64,000 nt of DNA from JAHRAW01 sp965226545 (GCA_965226545.1 OZ245364.1:1922001-1986000), one strand, 5' to 3'. Shown: positions 8,680 to 18,490, counted from the first letter of the stretch. The notes: a model not told the origin generated them from the letters alone. Translations and numbers: made by a program.

Positions 8680-9350
8680 GGCGATTGCGATTGTTTACAG
8701 TGTCGCCGATGTGGATGGCGGCAAGGCAATTGCGCGGCTTGTGGGGGCGGATGTTACAACATAATATGTTGGCGGCGATAATTAAGTTGCGCGTCTCGTT
8801 TGTCGATGTTGCACCGTACGATGTCGGCGGCGACGGTGAGCGACGATAATTTTTTACAATGCGCGAATGTTGACAGTGATAATTAAGTTGTGCATCACGC
8901 TTATCGATGTTGCAACGAACGATGTCGGTGGCGACGAGAGCAACGACAATTTTTTACAGTGCGCAAATGTCGACGGCGGCAATTAAGTTGTGCATTACAC
9001 TTGTCGATGTTGCAACGAACGATGTCGGCGGCGACGGTTGGAAACGATAATTGTTTTACAGTGTCGCCGATGGCGATGACGATGGTGAGCGGCGATAATT
9101 TTTTACAATGCGCGAATGTTGACGGCGATAATTGATTTACCGGTCTCGCTTGCCGAATGTTGCACCGCACGATGTCGGCGACGACAATGAACGGCGGCAA
9201 TTGTTTTACAGTGCGCCGATGTCGACAACCGCAATTAAGTTGCGCGTCTCGTTTGCCGATGCAACGCAATGACGGCGGTTGCTTTACGATGTCGCAAATG
9301 GCGGCGGCGAACATTGCATTGGCAACATTGCCGGCGACCAACCTTGCGGC
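8680..9350. repeat. Degenerate ~100-bp tandem array between rnr and pntA
   Basis: Five imperfect copies of a unit that includes aattaagttg, a gatgttgca segment, gatgtcggcggcgac and an ttttttaca-gtgcg segment. The aattaagttg-like anchor sits at 8780, 8881, 8981, 9130 and 9233, so spacings are 101, 100, 149 and 103. They are not all multiples of three. Open frames across it on both strands are therefore probably by-products and no gene is called. The function is unknown. Confidence 0.85.
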
Positions 9351-9459
9351 GCGGCTTTTGTAGAATGAATTTGCGCGATACTCTTGATGCAATCATCAGG
9401 CGCCATTTCTTGTACTATGCCACTGGTACGATGCTTAACTTATACAACCGTCTTGACGA

Positions 9460-11028
9460 ATGCCCCCCATGAAACTTGCCGTTTGTAAAGAACAATCGCC
9501 GGAAACGCGCGTTGCCTGCACGCCGAGTGAAGCGGCGCGCGTGATGGAATTGGGTTATGCGGTGTTGGTCGCGGCCAATGCCGGGCGCGCCGCCGGGTTT
9601 GACGACCGCGCTTATCGAGATGTCGGGGCGCGCATCATCGAAAGCGATGATGAATTGTGGCGCGAGGCGCAGGTGATTTGTAAGGTTGCGCGACCGAGCG
9701 ACGACGAAGCCGCGCGGGTGCGCAGCGGGCAAACGGTGATTTGCTTTTTTGCGCCGGCGCAACACGGCAAACCGCTCGCCCAATTGGCCGCACAAGACGC
9801 AACCATATTGGCGATGGACGCCGTGCCGCGCATCTCGCGCGCGCAAAAATTCGACGCCTTGTCGGCGATGGCAAATGTCGCCGGCTATCGCGCGGTGATT
9901 GACGCCGCGCAACATTTCGGACGATTCTTTGCCGGGCAAACCACCGCCGCCGGACACATCGAGCCGGCCAAAGTGTTGGTGATTGGCGCCGGCGTCGCCG
10001 GCTTGTCGGCGATTGGCGCGGCGGTTAATCTTGGCGCCATCGTGCGCGCGTTCGATACGCGTCTCGAAGTTAAGGAACAAATCGAAAGCATGCGCGCCGA
10101 ATTTTTGCAATTGGATTTCACCGAATCCGGCGAAGGCGCGGGCGGCTACGGCAAAACGATGAGCGCGGAATTTATCGCCGCGGAAATGGCGTTGTTTGCC
10201 GAACAAGCGCGCGAGGTCGACATCATCATCACCACCGCGCAAATCCCCGGCAAGCCGGCGCCGAAATTAATCAGCGCAAAAATGGTCGAGTCGATGCGCG
10301 CCGGCGGCGTCGTCGTCGATTTGGCCGCGGCGCAAGGCGGCAACTGCGAAGCGACCGAACCCGGCGGCGTGATTGTGCATCACGGCGTGCATATCGTCGG
10401 GCATTTGGATTACGCCGCGCGCATGGCGATGCAAGCCAGCGAATTGTACGCCGCCAACATCCGCCATCTGCTCGATGAATTAACGCCGCAACGCGACGGG
10501 CAATTGACGATTGATTTTGCCGACGAAGTGATTCGCGCGATGACGATTGCGCATCGCGGCGAAGTCACTTGGTCGCCGCCGCAGGTTGCCGTGCGCACCG
10601 AAGTGGCGCGCAAACCCGTCGACAATGCCGCAACCACATCGAGCGTCGGCGACCAACCATCGCAACCATCTACGACTCAACCTTCGACGCGGTGGCGCGG
10701 CGTCGCGACGCTGTTTGCCGCATTGCTTGGCGGCGCGGCGATTTTGGCGGTCGGTGCGGTTGCGCCCGAATCATTTTTGAATCATTTCATCGTGTTTGTG
10801 CTGGCATGCTTTGTCGGCTGGCAGGTGATTTGGAATGTCAGCCCGGCGTTGCATACGCCGTTGATGAGCGTGACCAACGCCATTAGCAGCATCATCGTCA
10901 TCGGCGCACTGGTGCAAACCGATTCGGCATGGCGTTGGCTGGCGTTGTGCGCGGTGTTGCTGGCGGCGATTAACATCTTCGGCGGCTTTGGCGTCACTTG
11001 GCGAATGCTAAAAATGTTTCGCAAATGA
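9460..11028 (+). CDS. pntA: NAD(P) transhydrogenase subunit alpha
   Basis: A 522-residue subunit of the proton-translocating transhydrogenase, which couples the proton gradient to hydride transfer from NADH to NADP+. The NAD(H)-binding domain I has RAQKFDALSAMANVAGY (127-143), the GAGVAGL dinucleotide motif (176-182) and AAQGGNCEATEPG. A linker rich in Ser/Thr/Pro (~395-425) leads to about four membrane helices (~428-515). The length matches the E. coli type, with the membrane part fused to domain I. ATG at 9469 (MKLAVCKEQ) is an alternative start and matches homologues better. Confidence 0.95.
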   Translation: MPPMKLAVCKEQSPETRVACTPSEAARVMELGYAVLVAANAGRAAGFDDRAYRDVGARIIESDDELWREAQVICKVARPSDDEAARVRSGQTVICFFAPAQHGKPLAQLAAQDATILAMDAVPRISRAQKFDALSAMANVAGYRAVIDAAQHFGRFFAGQTTAAGHIEPAKVLVIGAGVAGLSAIGAAVNLGAIVRAFDTRLEVKEQIESMRAEFLQLDFTESGEGAGGYGKTMSAEFIAAEMALFAEQAREVDIIITTAQIPGKPAPKLISAKMVESMRAGGVVVDLAAAQGGNCEATEPGGVIVHHGVHIVGHLDYAARMAMQASELYAANIRHLLDELTPQRDGQLTIDFADEVIRAMTIAHRGEVTWSPPQVAVRTEVARKPVDNAATTSSVGDQPSQPSTTQPSTRWRGVATLFAALLGGAAILAVGAVAPESFLNHFIVFVLACFVGWQVIWNVSPALHTPLMSVTNAISSIIVIGALVQTDSAWRWLALCAVLLAAINIFGGFGVTWRMLKMFRK

Positions 11029-11047
11029 CTTTGATGAGGAAATTGTT

Positions 11048-11362
11048 ATGTCCAAAGTAGATGCAAAATCGAATCTGTTCCAAGCCCGCAAAAAAGTGCG
11101 GGAGATTCTAGAGTTGTGTCGTCCTGTTGCCATCGAAGGAACTGACAATGCGTATTTGGTGACGATGACTACGGGGTTACTTTCCGAGTATCTTCTCGCC
11201 GCCCAGTATCAACAAGGTGGCGATAATGATAAAGCGGTGAAAAAACTTTGTGCTGCGAAGTCACGTCTCGATGTGATTGTCAAAGTCACGCACGAAAATA
11301 TCGATAAGCAGTCGCGTGACCAAACTTTTGATGATGCGGATTTTGAGGAAAACTTTTCGTGA
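11048..11362 (+). CDS. Small unknown protein encoded between pntA and pntB
   Basis: A 104-residue protein that I do not recognise. The ATG is preceded by a good ribosome binding site (gatgagga, 11033-11040), starting 19 bases past the pntA stop, which supports real translation. The protein is soluble and mostly helical in appearance, with a Lys/Arg-rich N-terminus and an acidic end (DDADFEENFS). Base use is more AT-rich than in pntA and pntB, suggesting acquisition. After its stop, the +1-shifted frame stays open with a protein-like, Asp-rich sequence (YDGDGDDCPFSIIENRF), so the annotated stop could be a frameshift, or a second short gene could follow. Confidence 0.6.
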   Translation: MSKVDAKSNLFQARKKVREILELCRPVAIEGTDNAYLVTMTTGLLSEYLLAAQYQQGGDNDKAVKKLCAAKSRLDVIVKVTHENIDKQSRDQTFDDADFEENFS

Positions 11363-11587
11363 ATGTTTGCGTCCAGTTTGTGCAAGACAAAGTTCGTACG
11401 ACGGCGATGGTGACGATTGCCCGTTCAGCATTATCGAAAATCGTTTCGATGATGACGACTACGTCAAGTACGTTGTCTTGCACAAAGAGGTTAAGCATCG
11501 TTGGAACCGAATACTTAATCATGCACTTTGCCCGACACTTCGTCGTGTCGTATCGTCATGCCATCTAACTTCACCCCCTAACCCGCC

Positions 11588-12988
11588 ATGCAAATTAGTT
11601 CACTCCCGCCCCTCCCAGTCGGCGTGCAAAACGCCGCCTATCTGCTCGCCGCCGTGTTGTTTATTCTCAGCCTCGGCGGCTTGAGCCGACAGCAAAGCGC
11701 GGCGCGCGGCAACTTGTGCGGCATGGTCGGCATGGCGATTGCATTGCTGGCGACCTTGGCCGGCGATTCGGTCGGGCAATACGGCGCGATTGCATTGATG
11801 CTTGCGCTCGGCGCGATTGGCGGGTTGGGCTTGGCGATGCGCGTGCAGATGACCGCGATGCCGCAATTGGTGGCGATGCTGCACAGTTTTGTCGGGCTGG
11901 CCGCGGTGTTGGTCGGCGTCGCCACCTTCTTGGACGACGCCGGCGCGCATTATCGCGGCGCCGAAAAAACCGTGCATGAAATTGAAATCTTTCTCGGCGT
12001 GTTCATCGGCGCGGTGACATTCAGCGGCTCAGTGGTCGCCTTCGGCAAACTGCAGGGCGTTATCGGCGGCGCGCCGTTGATGTTGCCGGCGCGGCATTGG
12101 TTGAATTTGGCGATTGTCACCGCCTGCGCGATTCTCGGCGCAGCGTTTGTCGGCGCCGAGCACGGCTTAACCGTGTTGTTGGTGATGTGCGGCTTGGCGC
12201 TGTTGTTCGGCGTGCATCTGGTGGCGGCCATCGGCGGCGCCGACATGCCGGTGGTGATTTCGATGCTCAACAGTTATTCCGGCTGGGCCGCCGCCGCCAC
12301 CGGGTTTATGCTTGCCAACGATTTGCTCATCATCACCGGCGCGCTGGTCGGCGCAAGCGGCGCCATCTTAAGTTACATTATGTGTCGCGCAATGAACCGC
12401 AACTTTTTCGCGGTCATCGCCGGCGGCTTTGGCGCGGTCGCGCGCGCCGAAGCGATTGACGGACACGCGCGCGAAATTGACGCCGCGCACACCGCGCAAC
12501 TGTTGCGCGATGCAAAATCGGTCGTGATAGTGCCGGGCTACGGCATGGCGGTCGCGCGCGCGCAACATCCGGTCGCCGAATTAACCCGCCGCCTGCGCGA
12601 ACGCAGCGTGCAGGTGCGCTTTGCGATTCACCCGGTCGCCGGACGAATGCCCGGCCACATGAACGTATTGCTGGCCGAAGCGCGCGTGCCGTACGACATC
12701 GTGTTCGAGATGGAACAAATCAACGCCGACCTTGCGCAAACCGATGCGGTGCTGGTCATCGGCGCCAACGACATCGTCAACCCATCGGCGTTGGATTCGC
12801 CCGACAGCCCGATTGCCGGCATGCCGGTGCTCGAAGTGTGGCGCGCGCGCGCGGTGATTGTGCTCAAACGCGGCATGGCCAGCGGCTATGCCGGCGTCGA
12901 TAATCCGCTGTTCTTTTTGGACAACACGCAAATGCTGTTCGGCGACGCCAAACAAAGCGCCGAAGCGGTGCTGGCGGCGGTTGGGTAA
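11588..12988 (+). CDS. pntB: NAD(P) transhydrogenase subunit beta
   Basis: A 466-residue partner of PntA. The N-terminal ~260 residues are hydrophobic (domain II, about nine helices). The C-terminal NADP(H)-binding domain III contains VVIVPGYGMAVARAQHPVAEL, the ATGRMPGHMNVLLAEA-like segment (here VAGRMPGHMNVLLAEA), GANDIVNP and the final KRGMASGYAGVDNPLFF with DAK near the end. All are family signatures. It is separated from pntA by about 560 bases holding a small unknown gene, which is unusual because the two are normally adjacent. Confidence 0.95.
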   Translation: MQISSLPPLPVGVQNAAYLLAAVLFILSLGGLSRQQSAARGNLCGMVGMAIALLATLAGDSVGQYGAIALMLALGAIGGLGLAMRVQMTAMPQLVAMLHSFVGLAAVLVGVATFLDDAGAHYRGAEKTVHEIEIFLGVFIGAVTFSGSVVAFGKLQGVIGGAPLMLPARHWLNLAIVTACAILGAAFVGAEHGLTVLLVMCGLALLFGVHLVAAIGGADMPVVISMLNSYSGWAAAATGFMLANDLLIITGALVGASGAILSYIMCRAMNRNFFAVIAGGFGAVARAEAIDGHAREIDAAHTAQLLRDAKSVVIVPGYGMAVARAQHPVAELTRRLRERSVQVRFAIHPVAGRMPGHMNVLLAEARVPYDIVFEMEQINADLAQTDAVLVIGANDIVNPSALDSPDSPIAGMPVLEVWRARAVIVLKRGMASGYAGVDNPLFFLDNTQMLFGDAKQSAEAVLAAVG

Positions 12989-12994
12989 ATCTGT

Positions 12995-13115
12995 TTTTGT
13001 CACTTGTTTTTTGTCACTTGATTTTTATAACTGTTTTTACAAACTGTTTTTGTACGCCAACAATTTTTTGTACACCATTATTTTGTACACCATTATTGGT
13101 AAACCGCACACCGCC
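12995..13115. repeat. T-rich short repeats between pntB and hisG
   Basis: Repeated units such as gtttttgtcactt and ttgtacaccattat fill the gap. No gene is seen. Confidence 0.6.
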
Positions 13116-13140
13116 AATCCAACAACGACATTAATCAACG

Positions 13141-14070
13141 ATGAAATCAAAAGTTAACCCGACGAAGAAATCGACCAAAGCGCCGTCGAACGCCGACAAC
13201 ATTTTGCGGCTCGGCATTCCCAAAGGCAGTTTGCAGGAAGCGACGCGCGAATTGTTTTCGCTGGCCGGGTGGGAGATAAGCGCGCGGTCGCGCAATTATT
13301 TTCCGGCGATTAACGACGCCGAGATTCACTGTTCGCTGGTGCGTTCGCAAGAGATGGGCATCTACATCGCCAACGGCACGTTGGATGTCGGGCTGACCGG
13401 GCAGGATTGGATTGCCGAAACCGCGGCCGATGTGCGCGTGGTCGCCGATTTGGTGTATTCCAAATCATCGGATAATCCGTGTCGCTGGGTGCTGATTGTC
13501 GGCGAGCATTCGCCGATTAAAAAACTCGAGGATTTGCGCGGCAAGCGCATCGCCACCGAATTGGTGAACTTCACCAAAAACTATCTCGCCAAACGCAACA
13601 TCGACGCGCAGGTCGAGTTTTCCTGGGGCGCAACCGAAGCCAAAGTGGTCGACGGGCTTGCCGATGCGGCGGTCGAAATCACCGAAACCGGCGACACGAT
13701 TCGCGCGCACGGGCTTCGCATTGTTTGCGATTTGCTGCACACCCACACGGTGTTCGTCGCCAATGCGCGCGCGCTCGACGACGCTTGGAAGCGCGACAAA
13801 ATCGACCGCATCGCCCTGCTACTGAGCGCGGCGTTGGCTGCGCGCGACAAGGTGTTGTTAAAGATGAATGTGTCGCGCGCGCAATTGGAGGCGGTGGTTG
13901 CGCTGTTGCCGAGTTTGCATGCGCCGACCATTAACACCCTGCACAAAAACGATTGGCTGGCGGTCGAATCAGTCGTCGATAAAGGCGCGGTGCGCGATTT
14001 GGCGCCGCTGCTTAAAGCCGCCGGCGCCGAGGGGATTTTAGAATTTGCCTTGCGCAAGATGGTGGCATAG
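13141..14070 (+). CDS. hisG: ATP phosphoribosyltransferase (long form)
   Basis: A 309-residue enzyme for the first step of histidine synthesis, joining ATP and PRPP. LRLGIPKGSLQEAT (~23-36), DVGLTGQDWI and the PRPP-binding segment GLADAAVEITETGDTIRAHGL are present. The protein extends ~90 residues beyond the catalytic core with a C-terminal regulatory domain, as in long-form HisG, which is feedback-inhibited by histidine and needs no HisZ. The first ~20 residues are a Lys-rich extension. No other his genes are adjacent. Confidence 0.94.
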   Translation: MKSKVNPTKKSTKAPSNADNILRLGIPKGSLQEATRELFSLAGWEISARSRNYFPAINDAEIHCSLVRSQEMGIYIANGTLDVGLTGQDWIAETAADVRVVADLVYSKSSDNPCRWVLIVGEHSPIKKLEDLRGKRIATELVNFTKNYLAKRNIDAQVEFSWGATEAKVVDGLADAAVEITETGDTIRAHGLRIVCDLLHTHTVFVANARALDDAWKRDKIDRIALLLSAALAARDKVLLKMNVSRAQLEAVVALLPSLHAPTINTLHKNDWLAVESVVDKGAVRDLAPLLKAAGAEGILEFALRKMVA

Positions 14071-14174
14071 ACGCATCACGCGGACACATCGCGCGCAACG
14101 CCCGCGCGAACTGATGGGCGTGGACGCAAATCAGCCCGATGCACCAAAGGCGCACCGGGCTGACTCACTTCAAA

Positions 14175-14206
14175 ACAACAACCGCTGCGGCAAAGCCGCG
14201 ATGCGA
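14175..14206 (-). terminator. Possible terminator of the LysM lipoprotein gene
   Basis: On the minus strand gcggc-ttt-gccgc (14199-14187) is followed by a T-rich stretch (agcggttgttgtttt). It is a short, imperfect terminator just past the gene's stop at 14207. Confidence 0.4.
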
Positions 14207-14635
14207 TTAGTTGCCTTGCAGATACTGCTGGTCGCTGGGTTCGACTTCGCCAATAGACCACGAGCCACGCGACTTGGCGTAGCGAATGGCGGCGTCGACT
14301 TCACCCGCAGACAACCGGCGCGGGATATCGAGCACTTGACCCGGGCGAATCAAATCGGCGTCGTCAAGTACGCTCGAATTGGCTTTGTACAACAGCGGCC
14401 ATTGATACGGCGTGTTGTAAACCTTTTCGTTCGCAGAGATACTCCAAAGAGTATTCCCGGAGACGACAGTCCAAGTGTTGGCACCACCGCTCGCGTAGGA
14501 CGGTTGCGCGGCTTTCGCCGGGCGCCATTTTGCGTCGTAGCCGCTTTTGGCGCTGATACAACCGGTCGCAAAAACAGCAACCGCGAGAAGCGTGCCCACT
14601 TTCAGGGCAACATTGATTTTGTATGATTTCTGCAT
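14207..14635 (-). CDS. LysM-domain lipoprotein
   Basis: A 142-residue predicted lipoprotein. The start at 14635 (MQKSYK) is chosen because tggagaga lies just upstream; the open frame extends further but that part is not credible. The signal peptide ends in a lipobox-like VFATGC (Cys ~25). A LysM domain follows (TWTVVSGNTLWSISANEKVYNTPYQW ... LIRPGQVLDIPRR), which in other proteins binds peptidoglycan. The C-terminal ~35 residues are polar. It is probably anchored in a membrane and touching the cell wall. It resembles short LysM proteins found singly in gammaproteobacteria; the exact role is unknown. Confidence 0.85.
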   Translation of the reverse strand: MQKSYKINVALKVGTLLAVAVFATGCISAKSGYDAKWRPAKAAQPSYASGGANTWTVVSGNTLWSISANEKVYNTPYQWPLLYKANSSVLDDADLIRPGQVLDIPRRLSAGEVDAAIRYAKSRGSWSIGEVEPSDQQYLQGN

Positions 14636-14708
14636 GCTGAAATCTCTCCACATTGATTGACAAAGAAAACAAGGCGATTTCACAAAGCGGACATCACCTC
14701 TCGGGCGG

Positions 14709-14738
14709 ATTTTAATCCGATGACAACCACAGTTGCAA
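14709..14738 (-). promoter_or_regulatory. Candidate promoter of the LysM lipoprotein gene
   Basis: On the minus strand TTGCAA (14738-14733), an 18-nt spacer and TAAAAT (14714-14709). This puts transcription start about 65 bases upstream of the chosen ATG. Confidence 0.45.
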
Positions 14739-15037
14739 GTTTTTTTGGGCAAAATACAAAAAAAACTTCCGCCCAAAATCGCGGGCATTGCGCGGCGGCA
14801 TACAACAAAACCGCCAATCAACGCCCGCTCGATACTTGCAAGGCACACTTTACCACAAAAACCACCGCGCAAAACCATAAAATTCAGTGCAAAAAATCGC
14901 CCGCACAACACCCAAAATTGCGCCTTCGGCAGGGCATTTGGCAAGTATTTGGCGCGATATTCGACAAGACATCCGACGAGCCATCCGACAAAACATGCGC
15001 ACGACATTCGGCGCATTCGCCAATTCGCCGCGCCGAA
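14739..15037. other. Intergenic region downstream of the AsmA-like gene
   Basis: About 300 bases without a supported gene. It contains an 8-bp inverted repeat (ttttgggc at 14743-14750, gcccaaaa at 14771-14778) and imperfect repeats of catccgac near 14970-15000. Nothing else is evident. Confidence 0.4.
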
Positions 15038-18000
15038 TCAGGATTCGCCGTCGCCGACAAAACTGCACGCTTCGGCGTTGGCTTTGCGGCGGTCATACAA
15101 CCCTTGCGCCAGCACCGACAAGCCGCCGCTGTAAATGCCGCTGAGCACGGCCACGCCGGTGCCCAACAAGCCGGCCGGGTCGGCTTCGATTTTCGGTGAT
15201 TCGAGCGTGCCGCCGATGCGCACCAGTTTGACCAACGACGACGGACTGACGCCAAACCCTTTGCGCGCTTTGGGCGCAATCAAAATGCGCAGCGAGCCGC
15301 CGTCAAAATCGATGTCGCCGGCGCCAAACAAAGTAACTTGATCGGTCTTGAGCGCAAAGCCGTCGTGTTCAATCAACGCCTTGCCTTTGTCGATTTCAAA
15401 ATCGACATTGCCGCATTCGATGTCGACATATTCGCCGAGCGAGATGAACGGATTAATCGCGGTGATTATATTGGTGAACAAATCGCCGCCGAGTACGTTG
15501 ATCGATTGGTTTTTAATCTTGGTGCGATTCAAGCGCACCGACACGCGCCCATCGACATTGGCGGCCAAGGCCGCCGGCGATTCGCCGGCCGCGGCGAAGG
15601 CGATGCGCGCATCGAATGTGCCGGGCGCAAGATACGACTCTTCGCGCAACGCCGGCAAGGCCGTGGTCGCGGCTTGATCGCCGTGCATCGATAAGGCGAA
15701 TGAAAACGGAGTGACGTTGGCGTTTAATGAAAACGTCGCCGCGACGTCGCCCCCGCCCATGTCGGCGGCGACGCTGTGATGCAGTTCGCCGTTGGTTAAA
15801 TCGATGCGGTTGTGCGCGTCGTGCAGGTCGAAGAATCGATTGGTAAAGCGGTCGATGCGCCAATCAATTTGCGCGTCGCTGCGCCGCAATCGCGCGATGT
15901 CGTCACTGTTAAACGGCGTCGTCGAAAACCAATTGGATTTTTTCGGCGGACGCTTGATTAAGTCGCGCAAATCCACCCGCGCCGAGTCCAATCGCCCAAC
16001 CCAACGCGCGCGCGCATCTTGATGGGTTAAGGTAATCGCGCCGTGTACATCGCTTGCGCCGATGGTGGCGGTCAACGTCGCGCGATTGTTGTCGCCGCTT
16101 AGGCGGATGACTGTGCGGTTATCCGGCAGCAGCCGCGTGTCGCCCAAATCGGCGGCGCGTTCGGCGGTTACTTCGCCAACCACGCCGCGCCACTGCAGCG
16201 GATGAAACCGCGCATGGTCGACGCGCAAATTAAGATTGGCGCGCGGCGCCTCGATGTGTGCGCGCAGTTTATGCACTTGCCACGGCGCACCGGAAAGATT
16301 AAAGGTCGCGCCCAACACGCCGTCGGGGAAATTCATCGCGATAGGCAACCGCGCACTCGGCAATCGTCCAATCGCAATGCGCAGTTGCGACGGCGCATCA
16401 TCGACATCGGCGACAGTGGCGGTGGCGGCGACAGCGTCGGTTAACACCAGCCGCCCGGACAATGCGGCATCGACTCCTTCGGCGCGCGATTCGATGCGCA
16501 GATTATCGGCGCGCCATTGCCGCGCGCCGCGCGAAGTAACCTTTGCGTTAATCATCGCCGGCGCCAATGCGCTGAGCCAATCCAATGCATACGCCGCGCG
16601 CGGCGACCATTCGCCGGCGGCGCGCAACTTGGCGATGTCTTGCACATCCAGCGCGACCGCCAAATCGGCGCGCAACTTCGCGCCCAAATAGTGCATCGCA
16701 CCGCGCACTTGACCGCGCACTGCGCCATCGACGCTTGCATGCAGTTCGCGCAGATGAAAGCCGCGCGCATCGTCAATCAAATTCGCGCGCAGGGTCAGCG
16801 GCGCATCCAACGCAAAAGTTTGCCCGGGCAGAAACGGCAGGTTATACAGTTGTTGCCCGCGCGCGCTGAAGGTCATCGTCGGTTCGCGCCATTCGAACAA
16901 CCGCGCAATCGCGCCGCGCGCCGACCAATCCAATCCATAGCCGCGCGCCTCGAGCGAATCGATGCGCGCCTGTGCATTGCCGTCGATATAGTCAATCGAT
17001 GATTCCAATCGCAACGCCGACAACGGCGGCAATGTTGTCGCAAAGAACGGCTGCAGATGATGCATATCATCCATCTCGACGCGCACCGCAAACCGCCCGT
17101 CGCGCTCACGCAACAGTCGATTGAGTTCGCCGTTGGCTTGTGCGCGCAAACCGTCGCGTTCAATCCGCGCCGAGATGTCGCGCAAATGCCAGGCATTGTC
17201 GCGGCGAATTAAATAGCCAAACGCATGCACAACGCCAAGCGTCGCCATCGCCTGCGGGGTGATGCGCGGCGCATCGCCGAGATGATTCAGCCGCAACGAC
17301 AGCGGCAATTCGCCGCGCCAGTTTCGTCCTTTGCGCTGCAATGCGCCGTTGCCCCACGCCGTATACGCGGCGTTGCGCGCGATGGCGTTGATGACCGCAA
17401 AGGTTAAATCATTGCGCGCGCCGTGGATGCGCAATTGCATTGCGGTGTGCGGCGGTGCGGCGTCGCCCGGCAACCAATCGACCGCCGGCGTGAATGCGCC
17501 GTCCATCGAGATATCGATATCGATGCCTTGCAAACTTATCAAGCGTTCAATCCGCCCGCGCCACACGCCATGCAATCCATGCCCGCGCGATTCGAGTTCA
17601 ATCGCCTGCAGTTGCATGCTGCGCAATCCTTGCGGCTGCACCAATTGCGCCGCGCCGGTGACGACGCCGATGTCGGCCAGCCTCACCCCGGCCAATCTCG
17701 ACAATGTCGACACTTTTTCGACAGTCGCGTTCATCGTCAACCGCGCATCACGCCATCGCGACAATCGCGCGACCGTGCCGTCGATGCGAAAGCGATTGTT
17801 GTCGTCGCCAAGCGCGCCTTGCAGTTCTATCGTCGACGGCTTGCGCGCCACCATCGTTTGCAATGTGCCGAGCGTGCCGCGCGCGCGCAACGGCGTTTGT
17901 TCAATCGCGCCGTGAAAATCAATCGCCAACGGCGCCTTCAATTCGTCGCGCGCGATGCGCACATCGGCAAAATCAATCTCCCATTGTCGATGCGGCGAAT

Positions 18001-18490
18001 GCACTTTAATCGCGCTGTGCATAATGTTGAGCGCGGCGATGCCCGGCAATTCAGCCATCGATGAACGCGCCGCAGTTGATGCGGTGCGCCAACTCGGCAG
18101 ATTGCGTTTGCCCTTTCGATGTTCAATCTCGACGCACGCGCGCCGCACGGTGATTTCGCCGCGCAACTCACCGCGCAACAAAGACGACCACGACAAATCC
18201 AAACTCACCCGCGCCGCATCAATCGCATCGCTCGACTTCCCCCAAGACGCATTCGGATAACGCACCGACCCGGCAACCAACGCCGGCCCGCGCGACCAAC
18301 CAACCGCCAACCAGCCAATCGCCACCGCCCGACCGGTGCGCGCCTCGACCCAATCGGCGGTGATTTGCCGAAGCGGACTAAAATGCAACCCCGCCGATAA
18401 AATAAACCACACCCCAAACACCCCGCCAAACCAACGCGCAAGGCGCCGCAAACGACGCTGATGATTGGCGCGCGTGTCGACGGTGTTCAT
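15038..18490 (-). CDS. AsmA-like / DUF3971-type envelope protein
   Basis: A 1150-residue protein with one N-terminal membrane helix (residues ~20-42) and a very long beta-rich periplasmic part. The C-terminal region (~960-1110: INVLGGDLFTNIITAINPF ... ALIEHDGFALKTDQVTLFGAGDIDFDGGSLRILIAPKARKGFGVSPSSLVKLVRIGGTLESPKIEADP) matches the C-terminal module of AsmA-family proteins. Related proteins (AsmA, TamB, YhdP) form long bridges thought to carry phospholipids between inner and outer membranes. Which subfamily this is cannot be fixed from sequence reading alone. Its start overlaps the end of the preceding repetitive ORF by ATGA. Confidence 0.82.
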   Translation of the reverse strand: MNTVDTRANHQRRLRRLARWFGGVFGVWFILSAGLHFSPLRQITADWVEARTGRAVAIGWLAVGWSRGPALVAGSVRYPNASWGKSSDAIDAARVSLDLSWSSLLRGELRGEITVRRACVEIEHRKGKRNLPSWRTASTAARSSMAELPGIAALNIMHSAIKVHSPHRQWEIDFADVRIARDELKAPLAIDFHGAIEQTPLRARGTLGTLQTMVARKPSTIELQGALGDDNNRFRIDGTVARLSRWRDARLTMNATVEKVSTLSRLAGVRLADIGVVTGAAQLVQPQGLRSMQLQAIELESRGHGLHGVWRGRIERLISLQGIDIDISMDGAFTPAVDWLPGDAAPPHTAMQLRIHGARNDLTFAVINAIARNAAYTAWGNGALQRKGRNWRGELPLSLRLNHLGDAPRITPQAMATLGVVHAFGYLIRRDNAWHLRDISARIERDGLRAQANGELNRLLRERDGRFAVRVEMDDMHHLQPFFATTLPPLSALRLESSIDYIDGNAQARIDSLEARGYGLDWSARGAIARLFEWREPTMTFSARGQQLYNLPFLPGQTFALDAPLTLRANLIDDARGFHLRELHASVDGAVRGQVRGAMHYLGAKLRADLAVALDVQDIAKLRAAGEWSPRAAYALDWLSALAPAMINAKVTSRGARQWRADNLRIESRAEGVDAALSGRLVLTDAVAATATVADVDDAPSQLRIAIGRLPSARLPIAMNFPDGVLGATFNLSGAPWQVHKLRAHIEAPRANLNLRVDHARFHPLQWRGVVGEVTAERAADLGDTRLLPDNRTVIRLSGDNNRATLTATIGASDVHGAITLTHQDARARWVGRLDSARVDLRDLIKRPPKKSNWFSTTPFNSDDIARLRRSDAQIDWRIDRFTNRFFDLHDAHNRIDLTNGELHHSVAADMGGGDVAATFSLNANVTPFSFALSMHGDQAATTALPALREESYLAPGTFDARIAFAAAGESPAALAANVDGRVSVRLNRTKIKNQSINVLGGDLFTNIITAINPFISLGEYVDIECGNVDFEIDKGKALIEHDGFALKTDQVTLFGAGDIDFDGGSLRILIAPKARKGFGVSPSSLVKLVRIGGTLESPKIEADPAGLLGTGVAVLSGIYSGGLSVLAQGLYDRRKANAEACSFVGDGES

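Noticed and set aside
8680..9350. CRISPR array
   Set aside because: Units are ~100-150 bp, degenerate over their full length, with no short identical direct repeats separated by unique spacers and no cas genes nearby.
8901..9392. 163-residue minus-strand ORF over the tandem array
   Set aside because: Repeat spacings there are not multiples of three, the product has no recognisable pattern and no ribosome site, so it is probably a by-product of stop-poor repeats.
11286..11522. 78-residue minus-strand ORF between pntA and pntB
   Set aside because: It overlaps a better supported plus-strand gene that has a good ribosome site, and has no recognisable domain.
14636..15016. N-terminal extension of the LysM lipoprotein
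   Set aside because: A signal peptide with lipobox and a strong ribosome site place the start at 14635.
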